Source: Xiphydria camelus (Eukaryota; Arthropoda; Insecta; Hymenoptera; Xiphydriidae). From it: DNA of 64,000 bases. The notes below the pieces were generated by a model. It searched no databases and was not told the origin of the DNA. It worked only from the letters and a program-made list of their open reading frames with translations. The stretch covers positions 12,391,393 through 12,455,392 of the forward strand of contig OY783192.1 of assembly GCA_963678675.1 (NCBI GenBank). Reading direction: 5' to 3'. Of this stretch, positions 23,249 to 33,700 are shown in pieces; within the stretch, counting starts at the first letter, position 1; every line of letters begins with the position of its first letter. A program made the translations under genes and the position numbers.

Positions 23249-25005
23249 CAGGGTTGGTCATAAAGTCGTGACACACAAAAGTTGCATTTTTTCTAATGGA
23301 AACCCTTGTATATTATTGGATATATCAATTCGTCCTTCAATTTTGAGCAATAATTGTAATTGACATAATGCACTTAAATTCAACCGTTTCCGAGTTATCC
23401 AGTTTTGAAAATTTTAAATATGTTATAAAAAGTAAAAAACCGAAAAAGACCTTTGAATAAACCCCACTAAATAATTCAAATTTAAACATTTATTTGAACG
23501 AGGAACAATTATTTTCGATAGTCAATACCTAATTTGTAACAATACTTAAAGTAAATTGAAAATAGAAGTTTGAAAATGGCACCTAAAACCCGAGAAAATA
23601 TTATGTTGAATAAAAAACGCATTTTTTTTATTTGATAAGGTGTTCAAATTGTGCACCATTCACTGCTTGACAATGTGCCAATCTTGTATAAAAACCGTCT
23701 ATCACGTTGTTCAATTGATTTTCATTCACAAGCTGAATTTCGTCGATTATCCGCTGCCTGAGCTCATTAATATCCCGTGGTTTAGTTTTGTAAACCCTAG
23801 TTTTTTCAGGTGACCCCAGAGGAAGTAGTCAAGAGGTGTTAAATCGGGTGACCTGGCCGGCCACTCAATTGCGCCTCGCCTTCCGATCCATCTTAGAGGA
23901 AAAACTTCATCCAAATATGCCCTGACTTCGCGGCCGAAATGGGGAGGCGCCCCATCTTGTTGAAACCATGTCGATGCATAACCTTCACCGACGGCTCCAT
24001 GAATGCCAGGCACAATCAAATTTTGTAACAATTCCAAATATTTTCTGGCATCTAGATTACCATCTATGAAATATGGACCTATCACTTGTCTACCAATTAT
24101 TCCGCACCAGACGTTAGTCTTTTCTGGTGTTTGGGTGTGATTATCAATCATCCAGCGTGGATTAGAATCACTCCAATAACGACAATTATGACGGTTTAAG
24201 GTACCATTTAAATTAAATGTCGCTTCATCGCTGAAAACAATTTTTCTCGAAAAATGCACATTTTCATCACATTTTTGTATCAACAATTCGCAAAGTTCCA
24301 ATCGCCTGTCGTAGTCATCACCACTCAATTCTTGAACTAAAGTAACTTTATATGGGTGGAATTTGCATCCTTTAAGAATACGATGCACTGAAAACGTGGA
24401 GATTTCGTGTTCTTGGGCAGCTTTTTTAATTGAAACATGCCTATCCTCAATGAAAGATTGCATTACTTCTAAGCTTTTCTCTTCATTCGTCGCGCTTTTT
24501 GGGCGCCCTGTTCGCGGACGGTCTTTTACCGAACCAAACTGTTCAAAACGATGGACAGTTTTTTGAACAGTAGACTTAGCTATCGGCGGTCGATCTACAA
24601 ACGTGTCATTAAACAAATTCGCCACTTGCTCATAGCTACGAACCCTGTCACCATATCCTCTCATCGTAAGGATAGAAATTCGCTCTTCTTCGGTTAATTG
24701 CATTGCACTGAGGAATTATTAAAGCAAAAAACCACGAAACTTTTAGGAAAATGACAATAGGTCGTCAACAAGACGTCGTCAAAACTAGGTACGACAGATG
24801 ATCTCCATGGAAACTGACTCACTTTTTATAACATATTTAAAATTTTCAAAACTCGATAACTCGGAAACGGTTGAATTTAAGTGCATTATGTTAATTACAA
24901 TTATTGCTCAGAATTGAAGGACGAATTGATATATCCAATAATATACAGGGATTTCCATGAGAAAAAATGCAACTTTTGTGTGTCACGACTTTATGACCAA
25001 CCCTG
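23249..25005 (-). mobile_element. DD41D (rosa-like) Tc1/mariner transposon
   Basis: 1,757 bp with ends CAGGGTTGGTCATAAAGTCG, TA on both outer sides (23247-23248 and 25006-25007), TIRs of about 170 bp, and a nearly complete transposase gene on the minus strand. It appears younger than the 8878 element because its reading frame has a single lesion. Confidence 0.88.
23628..24703 (-). pseudogene. DD41D mariner-type transposase with one frameshift
   Basis: Opens MQLTEEERISILTMRGYGDR with an N-terminal helix-turn-helix region, then a GRP linker (RPRTGRPKSA) and the catalytic domain: IVFSDEATF, QQDGAPPHF and SPDLTPLDYFLWG. Exactly 41 residues separate the second and third aspartates, the DD41D signature. 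The frame is open for more than 300 residues up to WGHLKK. There an A-run one base short (about 23791) throws it off; the shifted frame continues YKTKPRDINELRQRIIDEIQ and stops after FEHLIK at 23628. About 360 residues if repaired, usual for the family. A single slip in a homopolymer could also be a sequencing error. Confidence 0.88.
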
Positions 25006-25130
25006 TATAATTAAAACTTTAACTGTCTAGTAGACGCTTAAAAACCCTAAAACTTTTGTATTTAACTTTTTTTGATACCTTGTATATTTTACCGAATAAT
25101 CGACCGTTTCCAGACTTTTCTAAAGCCCTG

Positions 25131-25840
25131 TATATAAATAGATTATATAGACAAAGAGAGATATAAGTGTTAGCTGTTTGGAGCGCGTGAGGAAGCTAGG
25201 AGAAAGTGACTAGGCTTGTGTGCGTCACCAATACTAGCTGCGCTATTAATAGGTTGTATAGCGATTTACTATATCGACATCATCGACATGAAAATGTAAT
25301 GCCACCTTAGGCCGGAAGCGCTGAAGTAGCTGCGCACTAATCACTGCACTCTAATCACATCCGGTTTCACATTTCCGTCCCGTTTCCCGAGATTTACCCT
25401 CATACCGCCGTGTTCCGACAAACGTTGGTTGGAATTTATACGCAATGATATCAGTTCTTAGCAATTAGTAGGAACGCGACACTTGGGTTAATTTCGATGG
25501 TAAAACGAAGGGTATATTCCGCGAATCGTATCTATTCTTGTACTAGTAGTCCGTTTTAATGATATCCGTTGACCTGAGTACATGCATCCAGGTATAACTT
25601 AATTATCGCGCATATTTGGACCCTCGACCCTCGATGTCTTCCACGTCAAGGGGTTATCCTTCAGCCATTAGCTTGTTTCCTCGAACGATGTGTAATACGT
25701 CACGCGAAATTCCACGTACGGAACGCATTCGCATTTCTTCGGAATCTTCATCAGCCCTTTCGGAATACTATGAAGTTGTTCCCTCCTTACCAGGGGGGTT
25801 ACTCACTTTCGTGGCCAAGCGAGACGCGTCGATAGCCACT
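25131..25840. other. Intronic sequence, nothing recognised
   Basis: Less AT-rich than its surroundings. It may include the 5' part of the LTR-like sequence that follows, but I cannot place a boundary. Confidence 0.35.
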
Positions 25841-26340
25841 CCCATCCAACCAATTAGCGTGCACCGCGTTACCCACGCTATCCCCACTTCGCTATTAGTT
25901 CCTCTGTATATAAACCGCTACTGAATGTATCTTCTTTAATGTGCAAACGTGCCTCAGTCTGCACCGGGATCAGTGCCTCAGTCTGCCAGTCTATCCAGCA
26001 CATTCAGGTCGTAAGTCCTTCAACTTACTCCGCGATTCTCTTAAGTGTACATCCGTTATATTTAAGTGCATTCGAATCAGTCAATTGCAACCACGGTTAA
26101 TCGGCATCACCTGTATTTCGTTATTTCAAATATATCATTAGTTGTATAGTGAGTGCAGTGTCGAATCATTCCATTAACCGCTCGGTCTTGCTCCTTTTCA
26201 CCACGCGTCGAACTCAATTCACCGTGGAATTCTCAAAATCCGCCTAGCGGTATGTTTGGCCAGTAGTCGTGTCACGAGCGAGTGTCTGCGGGATTTACGA
26301 CCCCGCGGAGATCTACCAACGATCGCACGGCTCCCAAACA
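25840..26340 (+). repeat. LTR-like promoter sequence, plus orientation
   Basis: acccacgctatccccact, then tatataaaccgctactgaat (a TATA box with an initiator-like cagtct downstream) and gatcagtgcctcagtctg. A divergent copy of the same order of motifs lies inverted at 33400-33700. The layout suits the promoter half of an LTR or solo LTR, but I found neither TG..CA ends nor a target duplication. Confidence 0.35.
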
Positions 26341-26439
26341 CGCCGTAATAGATGTTTACACATCAATAACGTATAAAACCTAATTTAGTTCAAAGTTAGC
26401 CGCGTACTTTATAGGCAAGTTTATTTTGTCTGTTGTCAA

Positions 26440-26535
26440 GCGGCCGAGTATGGCTATAGGTACTGGTAACGTGCTGGACTCGCATGCTCAAGGACCCGGG
26501 TTCGATCCCTCCGTAGTCTTTTTTTTTTTTTTTTT
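26440..26535 (+). ncRNA. tRNA-like Pol III module followed by T19
   Basis: ggccgagtatggctataggt resembles an A box and D arm, gctggactcgcatgc an anticodon arm, and gggttcgatccc is a good B box. A run of about 19 T (26518-26535) follows, as in a Pol III terminator. The T stem does not pair properly, so this is not a functional tRNA gene; a tRNA-derived SINE head is likely. Confidence 0.5.
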
Positions 26536-26849
26536 CATTACGAAATTGTTACATTTTTTTTACCGCGTACGGAAACGAACTGTCGACGCTGTTCGTTTTG
26601 ATACTGTACATTCTAGAACGAAATGATTCACAAGCAGATAAGAATCTCTTTGTTGCCAGGTAAAAATGGATCCTTCAGGTACCGTCCCCTAACCTTTTTT
26701 CTAAACACCTTTTGTGAGGAAAAGCAGATATTTCACGTTCGTTAGAAATCAATATATTGTAATGGTATATATTTTTAAATGCTTTAAATATATTAGAGTA
26801 CCTGTTAAATTATCAAGTTAGAATGAAAAAAAAAATTTAACAATTTCGT

Positions 26850-26945
26850 AATGAAAAAAAAAGACTACGGAGGGATCGAACCCGTGTCCTCGAGCATGCG
26901 AGTCCAGCATGCTACCAGTATAGCCATACTCGGCTGCTTGACAGC
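26850..26945 (-). ncRNA. tRNA-like Pol III module, inverted copy
   Basis: Reverse complement carries cagccgagtatggctatact, the same gctggactcgcatgc arm and cgggttcgatccctcc, then a T-run. It faces the copy at 26440-26535, giving two convergent Pol III-like units. Confidence 0.5.
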
Positions 26946-27074
26946 AGACAAAATAAATTTGCCTATAAGGTACGCGGCTAACTTTTAACCGCTATAAATT
27001 TTTATCTTGTGGCTAGTGCGTGCTAGAGAGAGGGCTGTAATATAATACCTACTACCCTTAGCATGCACTAATAT

Positions 27075-27133
27075 CACGTACAAGGGGAGCGCGATCTGAA
27101 TTTACGAGACCGTGCGTTCCCCTTGTCAGTGCA
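27075..27133. repeat. Small GC-rich hairpin
   Basis: acaaggggagcgcg pairs with cgtgcgttccccttgt around a short loop. Confidence 0.55.
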
Positions 27134-27239
27134 GTCACGGAGCCTTAACGACGTGCAAACACTTCGTAAATATATTGTGAATGCACTTTTCACAAAACTT
27201 TTAAATTAAAAAATAACAAAATTGATATAATATTGATGT

Positions 27240-27350
27240 TTCAAACAGTGCAAATTGTACCGAATTATTCCATAAATAATGAATGATTAATTATCATAAT
27301 CGCTACTGTTTTGAAAAAGAAAGTATCAAATTATTTTATAAAATTTAATG
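27240..27350 (+). repeat. Dispersed repeat, plus copy
   Basis: Opposite-orientation partner of 20410-20520 (ataaataatgaatgattaat and gatcgctactg-like landmarks). Confidence 0.6.
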
Positions 27351-27424
27351 AGAAGAACCTTCGAGAGCAGTCACTGTCATGTTCGGTTTCTATATATGAC
27401 TGGAGTCGACCGACACCAATTGAA

Positions 27425-27530
27425 GAGTCGATGGCTCAATTGGTAGAGTGCGAAAGTATTCCCAGTTTCGAAGCAGCTCGTCCTAAAGACCGCAGGTTCG
27501 AGTCCCGGTAGGGTATGAAAAAAAAACCGA
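27425..27530 (+). ncRNA. tRNA-derived module, SINE-like
   Basis: gatggctcaattggtagagt is a strong A box / D arm, and gcaggttcgagtcccggt a strong B box; an A-run and ccgacacc follow instead of a T terminator. The stems do not close and the spacing is too long for a real tRNA. The tail aaaaaaaaaccgac recurs with the modules at 57.5, 58.4, 60.5, 62.3 and 63.1 kb, which therefore form one family. Confidence 0.55.
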
Positions 27531-28374
27531 CACCACTAGGCGGGTTGGCAGGCGGGTCGGCAAGTAGCAGTATAAAGTCATTGCGTGCGTTCCCTTTTTG
27601 GGTCCACGTAAGGCCGAAAATTTCTGGTCGGGTAGGAGGAATAGGGTGTATTCCACTGAAAATTGCACCCCCTTATTTTCTCCTTAAACCTCAGATTCGG
27701 GAAATAACTCGACCTTGTAGGTGCTAAGCAGGGCCTAGTTTTCAATGTAATTTAAAACCGGGTTTCATCCTTTACCTCCTATATGAGTTAGGATGTTTAG
27801 GGCCAACTCAGGTTCAATTTTAAGACTCGGGTAAACTCGCAACTATTGTGTTACAACCGATACCCTGAGGCGCTACAATTGACACCACCGTAATAAGTTG
27901 CAGCGGTACTTTTAACCTTTAGAGCCCGGGGTGGTCGATATTAGTCCAGGCAACGAAGACCGAAAAAGGCCAAATAGCGGAAAAATTCCTACAAAAACGA
28001 ATGTTGGTACAGTTGTAAGGGAAAGTGTCATTAACAATATACTAAAAGTATTTATGGGTGGGAGTGGAGCTAAGGGGAGGAGGGGTCTCTAAAGGTCCCC
28101 CGCTTCAGTTTTTCGTTAATAAGGCGAAAACTACTGCCTCTAGCAAAAAAAAGTTCAGTTACAAATAAATCTACATAAAATTCTCTACAAAAAAGGTCTG
28201 ATACACTTTTTGCTAGGATCAATATTTCAGGAGATATGGAGGGGGAAATATGGAAAATTAAAAAAAAATCGGTTTTTATTGTTAAAAATCAAGGTTTAAT
28301 GATAAATTAGCTATGCTCAGACCACGTTTTAATGACTTTACTGCATGTAAGTGTAACCATGTAATATATCGACG

Positions 28375-28966
28375 TCGTCAAGTTAAAACCTGCTATATGG
28401 AGAATCTGCTATACCGTATGTCCCAGGAGAATTCGAGCAAGAGTACCGATACCTATGGCCGATAACTTGAAATTTGACTTCGGCAGTATTTGCCGCCGGT
28501 CGAGAATTTGATAGTTAGAGTTTGCTTGAGAAGAGTGCGCTATGTGTGCTGCGTGAGAGCGAAAAGTGTCAAACGTCTGATTTCCCGATAGCTGTCAATT
28601 CGGGAGATAAAAGTGTTTCGTCTATTATATAATACTGCGATCTCCCGAATTGACAGCTATCGGGAAATCAGACGTTTGACACTTTTCGCTCTCACGCAAC
28701 ATAGACAGCGCACTCTTCTCAAGCCAATTCTAACTATCAAAGACTCGACCGTCGGCAAACGCTGCCGAAGTCAAATTTCAAGTTATCGGCCATAGGTATC
28801 GGCACTCTCTTGTTCGAATTCTGGGCCATACGGTATGCCACTTGGTAGTTTTTAACTATGAATAACTCTCTTTGATTTATGTGACATTCCTTCAAAAGTA
28901 ATCCTAAATGAGTTTATAGAACTGCATATAGTAGGTTCTCCACATAGCAGGTTTTAACTTGACAAT
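28375..28966. repeat. Nested pair of palindromic elements
   Basis: Outer arms caagttaaaacctgctatat (about 28379) and tagcaggttttaacttg (about 28950). Inside is a hairpin with arms of about 210 bp (accgtatgtcc... near 28412 against ...ggccatacggtat near 28845) and a short loop. Both interrupt the element before its gene. Confidence 0.7.
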
Positions 28967-29045
28967 GACAATATAACGGAAGAATTGTGTGCGGAGGGAA
29001 CAAGTTAAGGTATCGCGAATCGTCAATAGTGCATTCAGGTGGTAA

Positions 29046-30885
29046 ATGACTATGTCTGAGAAGTATTTAATTTATGAGGGTAAAGTTGAAAGTGATTTGT
29101 GTAACGTCGGAAAAAAAGGGATAATTGGATTAGTGAATTCAAGTGTGTTAAGGAAAGATGGGAAAGAGAAAGGTTTCAGGAGTAAGACAAGTGGTGTTGT
29201 TCACAATTCTTGCAGAAGAGAATACGTCAGAAGTGATTCAATAAAGAGGTTTTTGAGAGAAACTCTTTCAGAGCAACCTTCAACACCACGTGATACCTCG
29301 TGTTTACGTTCAGGCCAAGTGAAATTCGATTTCAAAACAAAGTATTTTTTCTGCACAGAAACGTGTGACGAAGAGAAGGAGAGAAAAAAACGTATGCTAA
29401 GCGTCGAAGAGTTTCTAATGTTTGTACGATTTCGTTTCACAATTCCATTATCGTTCGTGGGCAGGAAAGGAAGGATGAGTGGGGAAACGACGTATTAAGA
29501 CGTATCTGTACTGCTGGAGATCTATACGCAGCAGATGCAATATATCATAAGGATTGTTGCAAAAGATTCTCGTTAAGCCTTACTTGCCACATCGGGGTTC
29601 GAAACAACCCCATAGTAAAATTCGTACTTGTGCCACACTGGGGCTGATTTACACCCCAGCGAGAAGAATTGTTATAACAAATAAATTATTGCATATTTGT
29701 ACTTGAAAATTTTATCAGCTCTTCTTAAGAGCGTACTTTAAAAGACCGTGTAACTTTTATATTTTATTTTTTTCGCATACTTAATTTTAAGTTCTGGCTA
29801 TACAAGTTACATGGTCTTTTAAAGTACGCTCTTAAGAAGAGCTGATAAAATTTTCAAGTACAAATATGGAATAATTTGTTTGTTATAACAATTTTTCTCG
29901 CTGGGGCGTAAGTCAACCCCAGTGTGGCAAGTACGTGATTCTATAGAAGTGTGGTAAGTAAGGGTTAATCGCTGCTCCTTCAGAAAGAAAAGCTGGACGT
30001 CCTCAAGTTGAAGGGATTTTAGAAGCAATGTGGAAGAAATCTACGATTACATTGAAGGGAATGGTAATTGCCAATTCTCTATGGACGAGTTGTTGGAACA
30101 GGTTACGGGCGAACTATTACATGTGAAGACCATCAAAGGGAGAATGAGGGAAAAATATGGGGACCGAATTGTTTTCAGCACAATTCGCACCAGACAAATT
30201 ATCGTCTCCTTTCGTACTTTTGGTGATAAAATCTTGAGCAACCCATGGTACACTTCAAGGTGTAAAGATGAATAGACAGAACGTGAAAAAATTGTACGAA
30301 AAGCTACTGAGATTATCTTGGAAGATATTGAATCCATGGCTTACGACAACAGTGCCAATTATCCTTCAGCTAGCTTCTGCAGCGAGGCTGAACAATTAAT
30401 ACCTCAATCTCTCAGTCTTCATGGACTGCACTACAAAGAAAAAAAGGTCGAAAGAGGGGATGCGGAAAAAGATGACAACTATAGCTCATGCTCTTATTGC
30501 TGCTGTTCGCCCTCGATGTTTCATATCTCCAATTCTGACGAGCATCGTTCTGTTCACATACAGAAAATTTGGATCAAAGAACTTGGTGTCCCTTCTTTTG
30601 AAGTTGGGATTGAGTGCCTCTTACTACGACGCTCAGGAGCTGGAGCTCTCCACCATCCACCACCCGCAAGAGCCTATCCCAAATGCAACGTTTTGTCAGT
30701 GCATCTTCGATAATGCGGACTTCAATGTATCCACTCTCGATGGCTGGAATACCTTCCACAGTATGGAAGGTATCAAATGTGTTACACCAACCGACGCTCT
30801 CCTTCCATCCACGAAAGTCGAAAGGCTGCTCCCTCCCAGGAAGAAATGGGCCAGCTGGGAAAATTTAGATTCTGACGAAAATTAA
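29046..30885 (+). pseudogene. Broken gene of the TAG-ended element (N-terminal-half protein)
   Basis: Starts MTMSEKYLIYEGKVESDLCN and contains HNSCRREYVRSDSIKRFL, CFFCTETC-like KYFFCTETCDEEKERKK, and, after a frameshift near 29398, GDLYAADAIYHKDCCKRF. A TTAA MITE interrupts it at 29577-29964. The frame resumes as KAGRPQVEGILEAM, is shifted near 30029, gives EEIYDYIEGNGNCQFSMDEL, hits a stop at about 30274, shifts again near 30440 and continues IAHALIAAVRPRCFISPI to IFDNADFNVSTLDGWNTFHS and a stop at 30885. The gene at 37777 is a clear relative (HVDCRKEY-, GRPLDENV-, YYIENNEDCQF- counterparts). Function unknown; Cys/His spacing suggests zinc binding. A polyadenylation signal AATAAA follows at about 30961. 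Confidence 0.7.
29577..29964. mobile_element. TTAA-flanked MITE inside the gene
   Basis: TTAA at 29573-29576 and 29965-29968; inverted ends GCCTTACTTGCCACA and TGTGGTAAGTAAGGG; long inner arms ggtcttttaaagtacgctct. Removing it with one TTAA rejoins TTC-TCG-TTA-ATC-GCT in the host gene's frame, which confirms the boundaries. Confidence 0.82.
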
Positions 30886-31308
30886 TATTTAAGATACATC
30901 CTTGAATACTAATTATTTCATTCTCCACAACAATCAACAATAACCATTTCATTTTTATCAATAAAACCGATGTTCTAAAAATTTTCTATTTTTCCCCTCA
31001 ATATCTTCAGAAGTATTGGTCCTAGCGAAAAAGTGTATAAGACCTTTTTTGTAGAGAACTTTATGTAGATTAATTTGTAACGGAACTTTTTTTTCGCTAG
31101 AGGTAGTAGTTTCCTAGTTATTAACGAAGAAGTGAAAAAGGGGAACTTTAGAGACCCCCCTCCCTTTAGCTCCACTCCCTCCCATCAGTACTTTTAGTAT
31201 ATTGTTAATGACATCTTCCCCTACAACTGTAATAAAATTCGCTTTTGCAGGAATATTTTCCGCTATTTTTCCTTCGTTGTGCCTGGACTAATATATCGAT
31301 CAGTGGAT

Positions 31309-31860
31309 GATGAATTCCAGATATTTATCAAAATTTTAAGATTATGGCCTGAAACTTGTTACTCGGGAGTTTTCGGGGTCGCTCATTACGATGCTGATGT
31401 CAAAATTGGTCTATTCTCAAATCCAACATGGCGAATGCAATATGGCGGATGATAAATTCCAGAAATTTATAGAATTTGAAGATTATATATGGTCCGAAAT
31501 TTGTTACTCGGGGGTTTTCGGGGTCGCTCATTACGATTCTGATATCCAAATCGATCTATACTCATATCCAAGATTATCTAATATGGCAGATGATGATTAT
31601 AGACCGATTTGGACATCAGCATCGTAATGAGTGACCCCGAAAACCCACGAGTAACAAGTTTCGGACCATAATCTTTAAATTCTAAAAATGTCTGGAATTC
31701 ATTATCCGCCATATTGCATGCGCCATCTTGGATTTGAGAATAGACCAATTTGCATATCAGCATCGTAATGAGCGACCCAAAAAACCCCCGAGTAACAAGT
31801 TTTGTACGATAATCCTTCCTGCCAAATTTTTCCCATTGGATCCAAAGTCGATTTTGCCCT
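31309..31860. mobile_element. Foldback with internal tandem units
   Basis: Units of about 125 bp (ttactcgggggttttcgggg, tcgctcattacgatgctgat, ccaacatggcgaatgcaata) run twice forward, then invert around 31590. The architecture is that of 4311-5147 and 6213-7010, with diverged sequence. Confidence 0.65.
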
Positions 31861-32062
31861 GCGTCCGGGGTGGTCGATATATCGACCAGCAATTAGGTCG
31901 GGGCCTCCAAATAGGAAATTTATTAATTTTATTTATAAATTTTACGTTTAAAAAAAGTTGATTTTAACTGAAATTTCCCCGGGCTCTAAACGCTAATGGA
32001 AGGTGTCTTTTATAATTCGTTGCTCTTTCTGATGTTTATTATAATACAATCAAAGCCAAAAG

Positions 32063-32099
32063 ATCTCTCTCCTCTCTCCTCTCTCCTCTCCTCTCCTCC
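32063..32099 (+). repeat. CT-rich microsatellite
   Basis: ctctcctctctcctctcct-type run of about 37 bp. Confidence 0.8.
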
Positions 32100-33060
32100 T
32101 CAAAATTTACCGCAAATTTTCAATCAATCGTCTTGATTCTTTTTTATTTTATTCGTTATATGTTTATCTAGCGAAATATGTATGGTTTTTTCAAAGTATT
32201 GATATTTGTGTGTTTTATACCACATTAATTAACGAAATTTAAGGCAAAATATGTAGGGTGACTTCGCCGGTTTTCGATCGGATTAGGTACCTACGTTAGT
32301 TTAGTTTTCAACAATGCGCAAATCCAACATATACGCAGCTGTTTAAACTAAAACATTTACATATCGAATCCACAGAAACTATAGAATTGGCCTAAATGTT
32401 AAAAATGTATCTAAATCTTTCAGAAAATTAAAAAAACATGTATATTATGAAAAATGCTGTTTTTCCCCATTCTCGACCACCCATTTCCTAATAGTAGGGG
32501 AGCCCACGATGCTAAATGGGGATTTACTTGAGCGTCTTGGGGACCTATTGGATTTTGAAGATTAAGTGGTAGAAAGAAAAAAAGGTTATATGATGTATAC
32601 TCTTTCAGCGGTGGGGGAAGCGTCTACAGGATTTCAAAAATGTAAAAAAAAACAGTCACATGGAAATACTCGAGCGCGTCAGATATTGATAGTGTATATG
32701 CCCCATGTGTCTCTGATAACGAAGGTATGTTAATCTGCCGGTTTGCATGGTGGGGGTGGCCGTATGGAAGGGTAGAAAATGCGAAAAAAAAAAGTTATTC
32801 GAGCGCGTCAGATATTCAGAGGGGATGTTAAGTGAACCCGAAAGAAGCTCCCATTCAAAAGACTGACGATTCGGAAGTGACGCAAGCTCTTGGCGGCCTT
32901 TTGAAAATACAAAAAATAATCGCCATTTTGAAATACTCGAGCGCGTCAGATTATCATACAGACGGTTCAGCTTGGTGTCCTAGATGTGCTGACCCATAAT
33001 CTGACGATTATTTGGAGGGATTGTCGTAATCTAACGATTTGAAAAAGGGAATTTATCAAC

Positions 33061-33283
33061 TAAGGTAAAAGGGATAGACGCCCCGATCTCTATTTAAATT
33101 TGAACGCGATTATCTCGAAACACAGTAGAGATATGCAAAAAATGTAAAGTAGTTTTTTTATAGTAAAAATATAGAGGAATATTTTTCGTTTAAACTTTTC
33201 TTCGATATCTGCAATCAATTTCGAGATAATCGATTTTGAACTCACTCTTCAATTGAGGCGTCTATCCCACTTTTACCCTACTA
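33061..33283. repeat. Inverted-repeat MITE
   Basis: ggtaaaagggatagacgccc and gggtaaaagtgggatagacg (reverse complement of the right end); inner arms atctcgaaa / tttcgagat. Confidence 0.65.
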
Positions 33284-33399
33284 GTACGGTGTCAACTACT
33301 CGTACATTTACCTTATATATTCAGATAAAAATAGTTACAAATTAAAAATGTTAAAAATAATTTTTTAAAAATCTTTTTTAAAGAAAAGAATCGGTCCGG

Positions 33400-33700
33400 T
33401 TTAGATATCACAAGAAAGTCATACATTCACTGAACGAAAAGGATACACAGAAATCGTACGAAATTATAACTTGGAAACACGAGATTATTAATCGGTTCGA
33501 TGCACACTGATTACGAAAGAAGACTCACGACTGTAGAGATACACTGATGGATGAAGAGGCACTGATCACTTGATTACACAGAATGCATAACGTGCATTCG
33601 GTTGCGGTTTATATATCTTACAACTAACAGATAGTGGGGATAGCGTGGGTGATGCAGTATGCCCTGATAGGCTGAATGAGAATTACGCTGTAGATAGCAT
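33400..33700 (-). repeat. LTR-like promoter sequence, minus orientation
   Basis: On the minus strand: acccacgctatccccact, atatataaaccgcaaccgaa, then gatcagtgcctcttc, in the same order and spacing as 25840-26000. Likely a diverged copy of one LTR family inside the 32492 element. Ends not defined. Confidence 0.35.

Larger units (their letters stand above)
23124..25130. mobile_element. Palindromic MITE split by a transposon at its centre
   Basis: Two 125-bp arms (23124-23248 and 25006-25130) beginning CAGGGCTTTAGAAAAGTCTG are reverse complements. They meet at a central TA, which was duplicated when the 23249-25005 element entered. Without that element the MITE would be a perfect hairpin of about 248 bp. 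It starts only 20 bp of TA repeat after the end of the foldback at 21029-23103. Confidence 0.82.
26392..26988. mobile_element. Inverted-repeat element with tRNA-like ends
   Basis: Arms of about 150 bp (26392-26545 and 26840-26988) start agttagccgcgtactttata and its complement. Each arm contains one tRNA-like module pointing toward the centre and a T-run. Confidence 0.7.
27942..31290 (+). mobile_element. Long-TIR element, TAG-ended, with a broken Cys/His protein gene
   Basis: 3,349 bp with ends TAGTCCAGGCA and the mirrored TGCCTGGACTA; TIRs of about 330 bp (right arm about 30970-31290). The flanks are ATAT on both sides (27938-27941 and 31291-31294) within the MITE's tcgatatatcga, though AT-richness makes the duplication length uncertain. 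It carries one damaged gene on the plus strand and nested insertions at 28375-28966 and 29577-29964. The subterminal string ctctacaaaaaaggt is shared with the element at 36501. Confidence 0.75.
27912..31996. mobile_element. TTAA-type MITE copies broken by later insertions
   Basis: TTAACCTTTAGAGCCCGG at 27912 and ccccgggctctaaacgctaa at 31977-31996 match the intact MITE at 7033-7180. Between them a large element (27942-31290) has entered the tcgatatatcga centre, and a foldback follows. A second internal ggtggtcgatatatcgacca at about 31870 shows that two MITE copies or a duplication are involved. Confidence 0.6.

Noticed and set aside
26440..27530. True tRNA genes
   Set aside because: A and B boxes are good, but T stems do not pair, arm spacing is wrong, and copies are tied to repeat elements.
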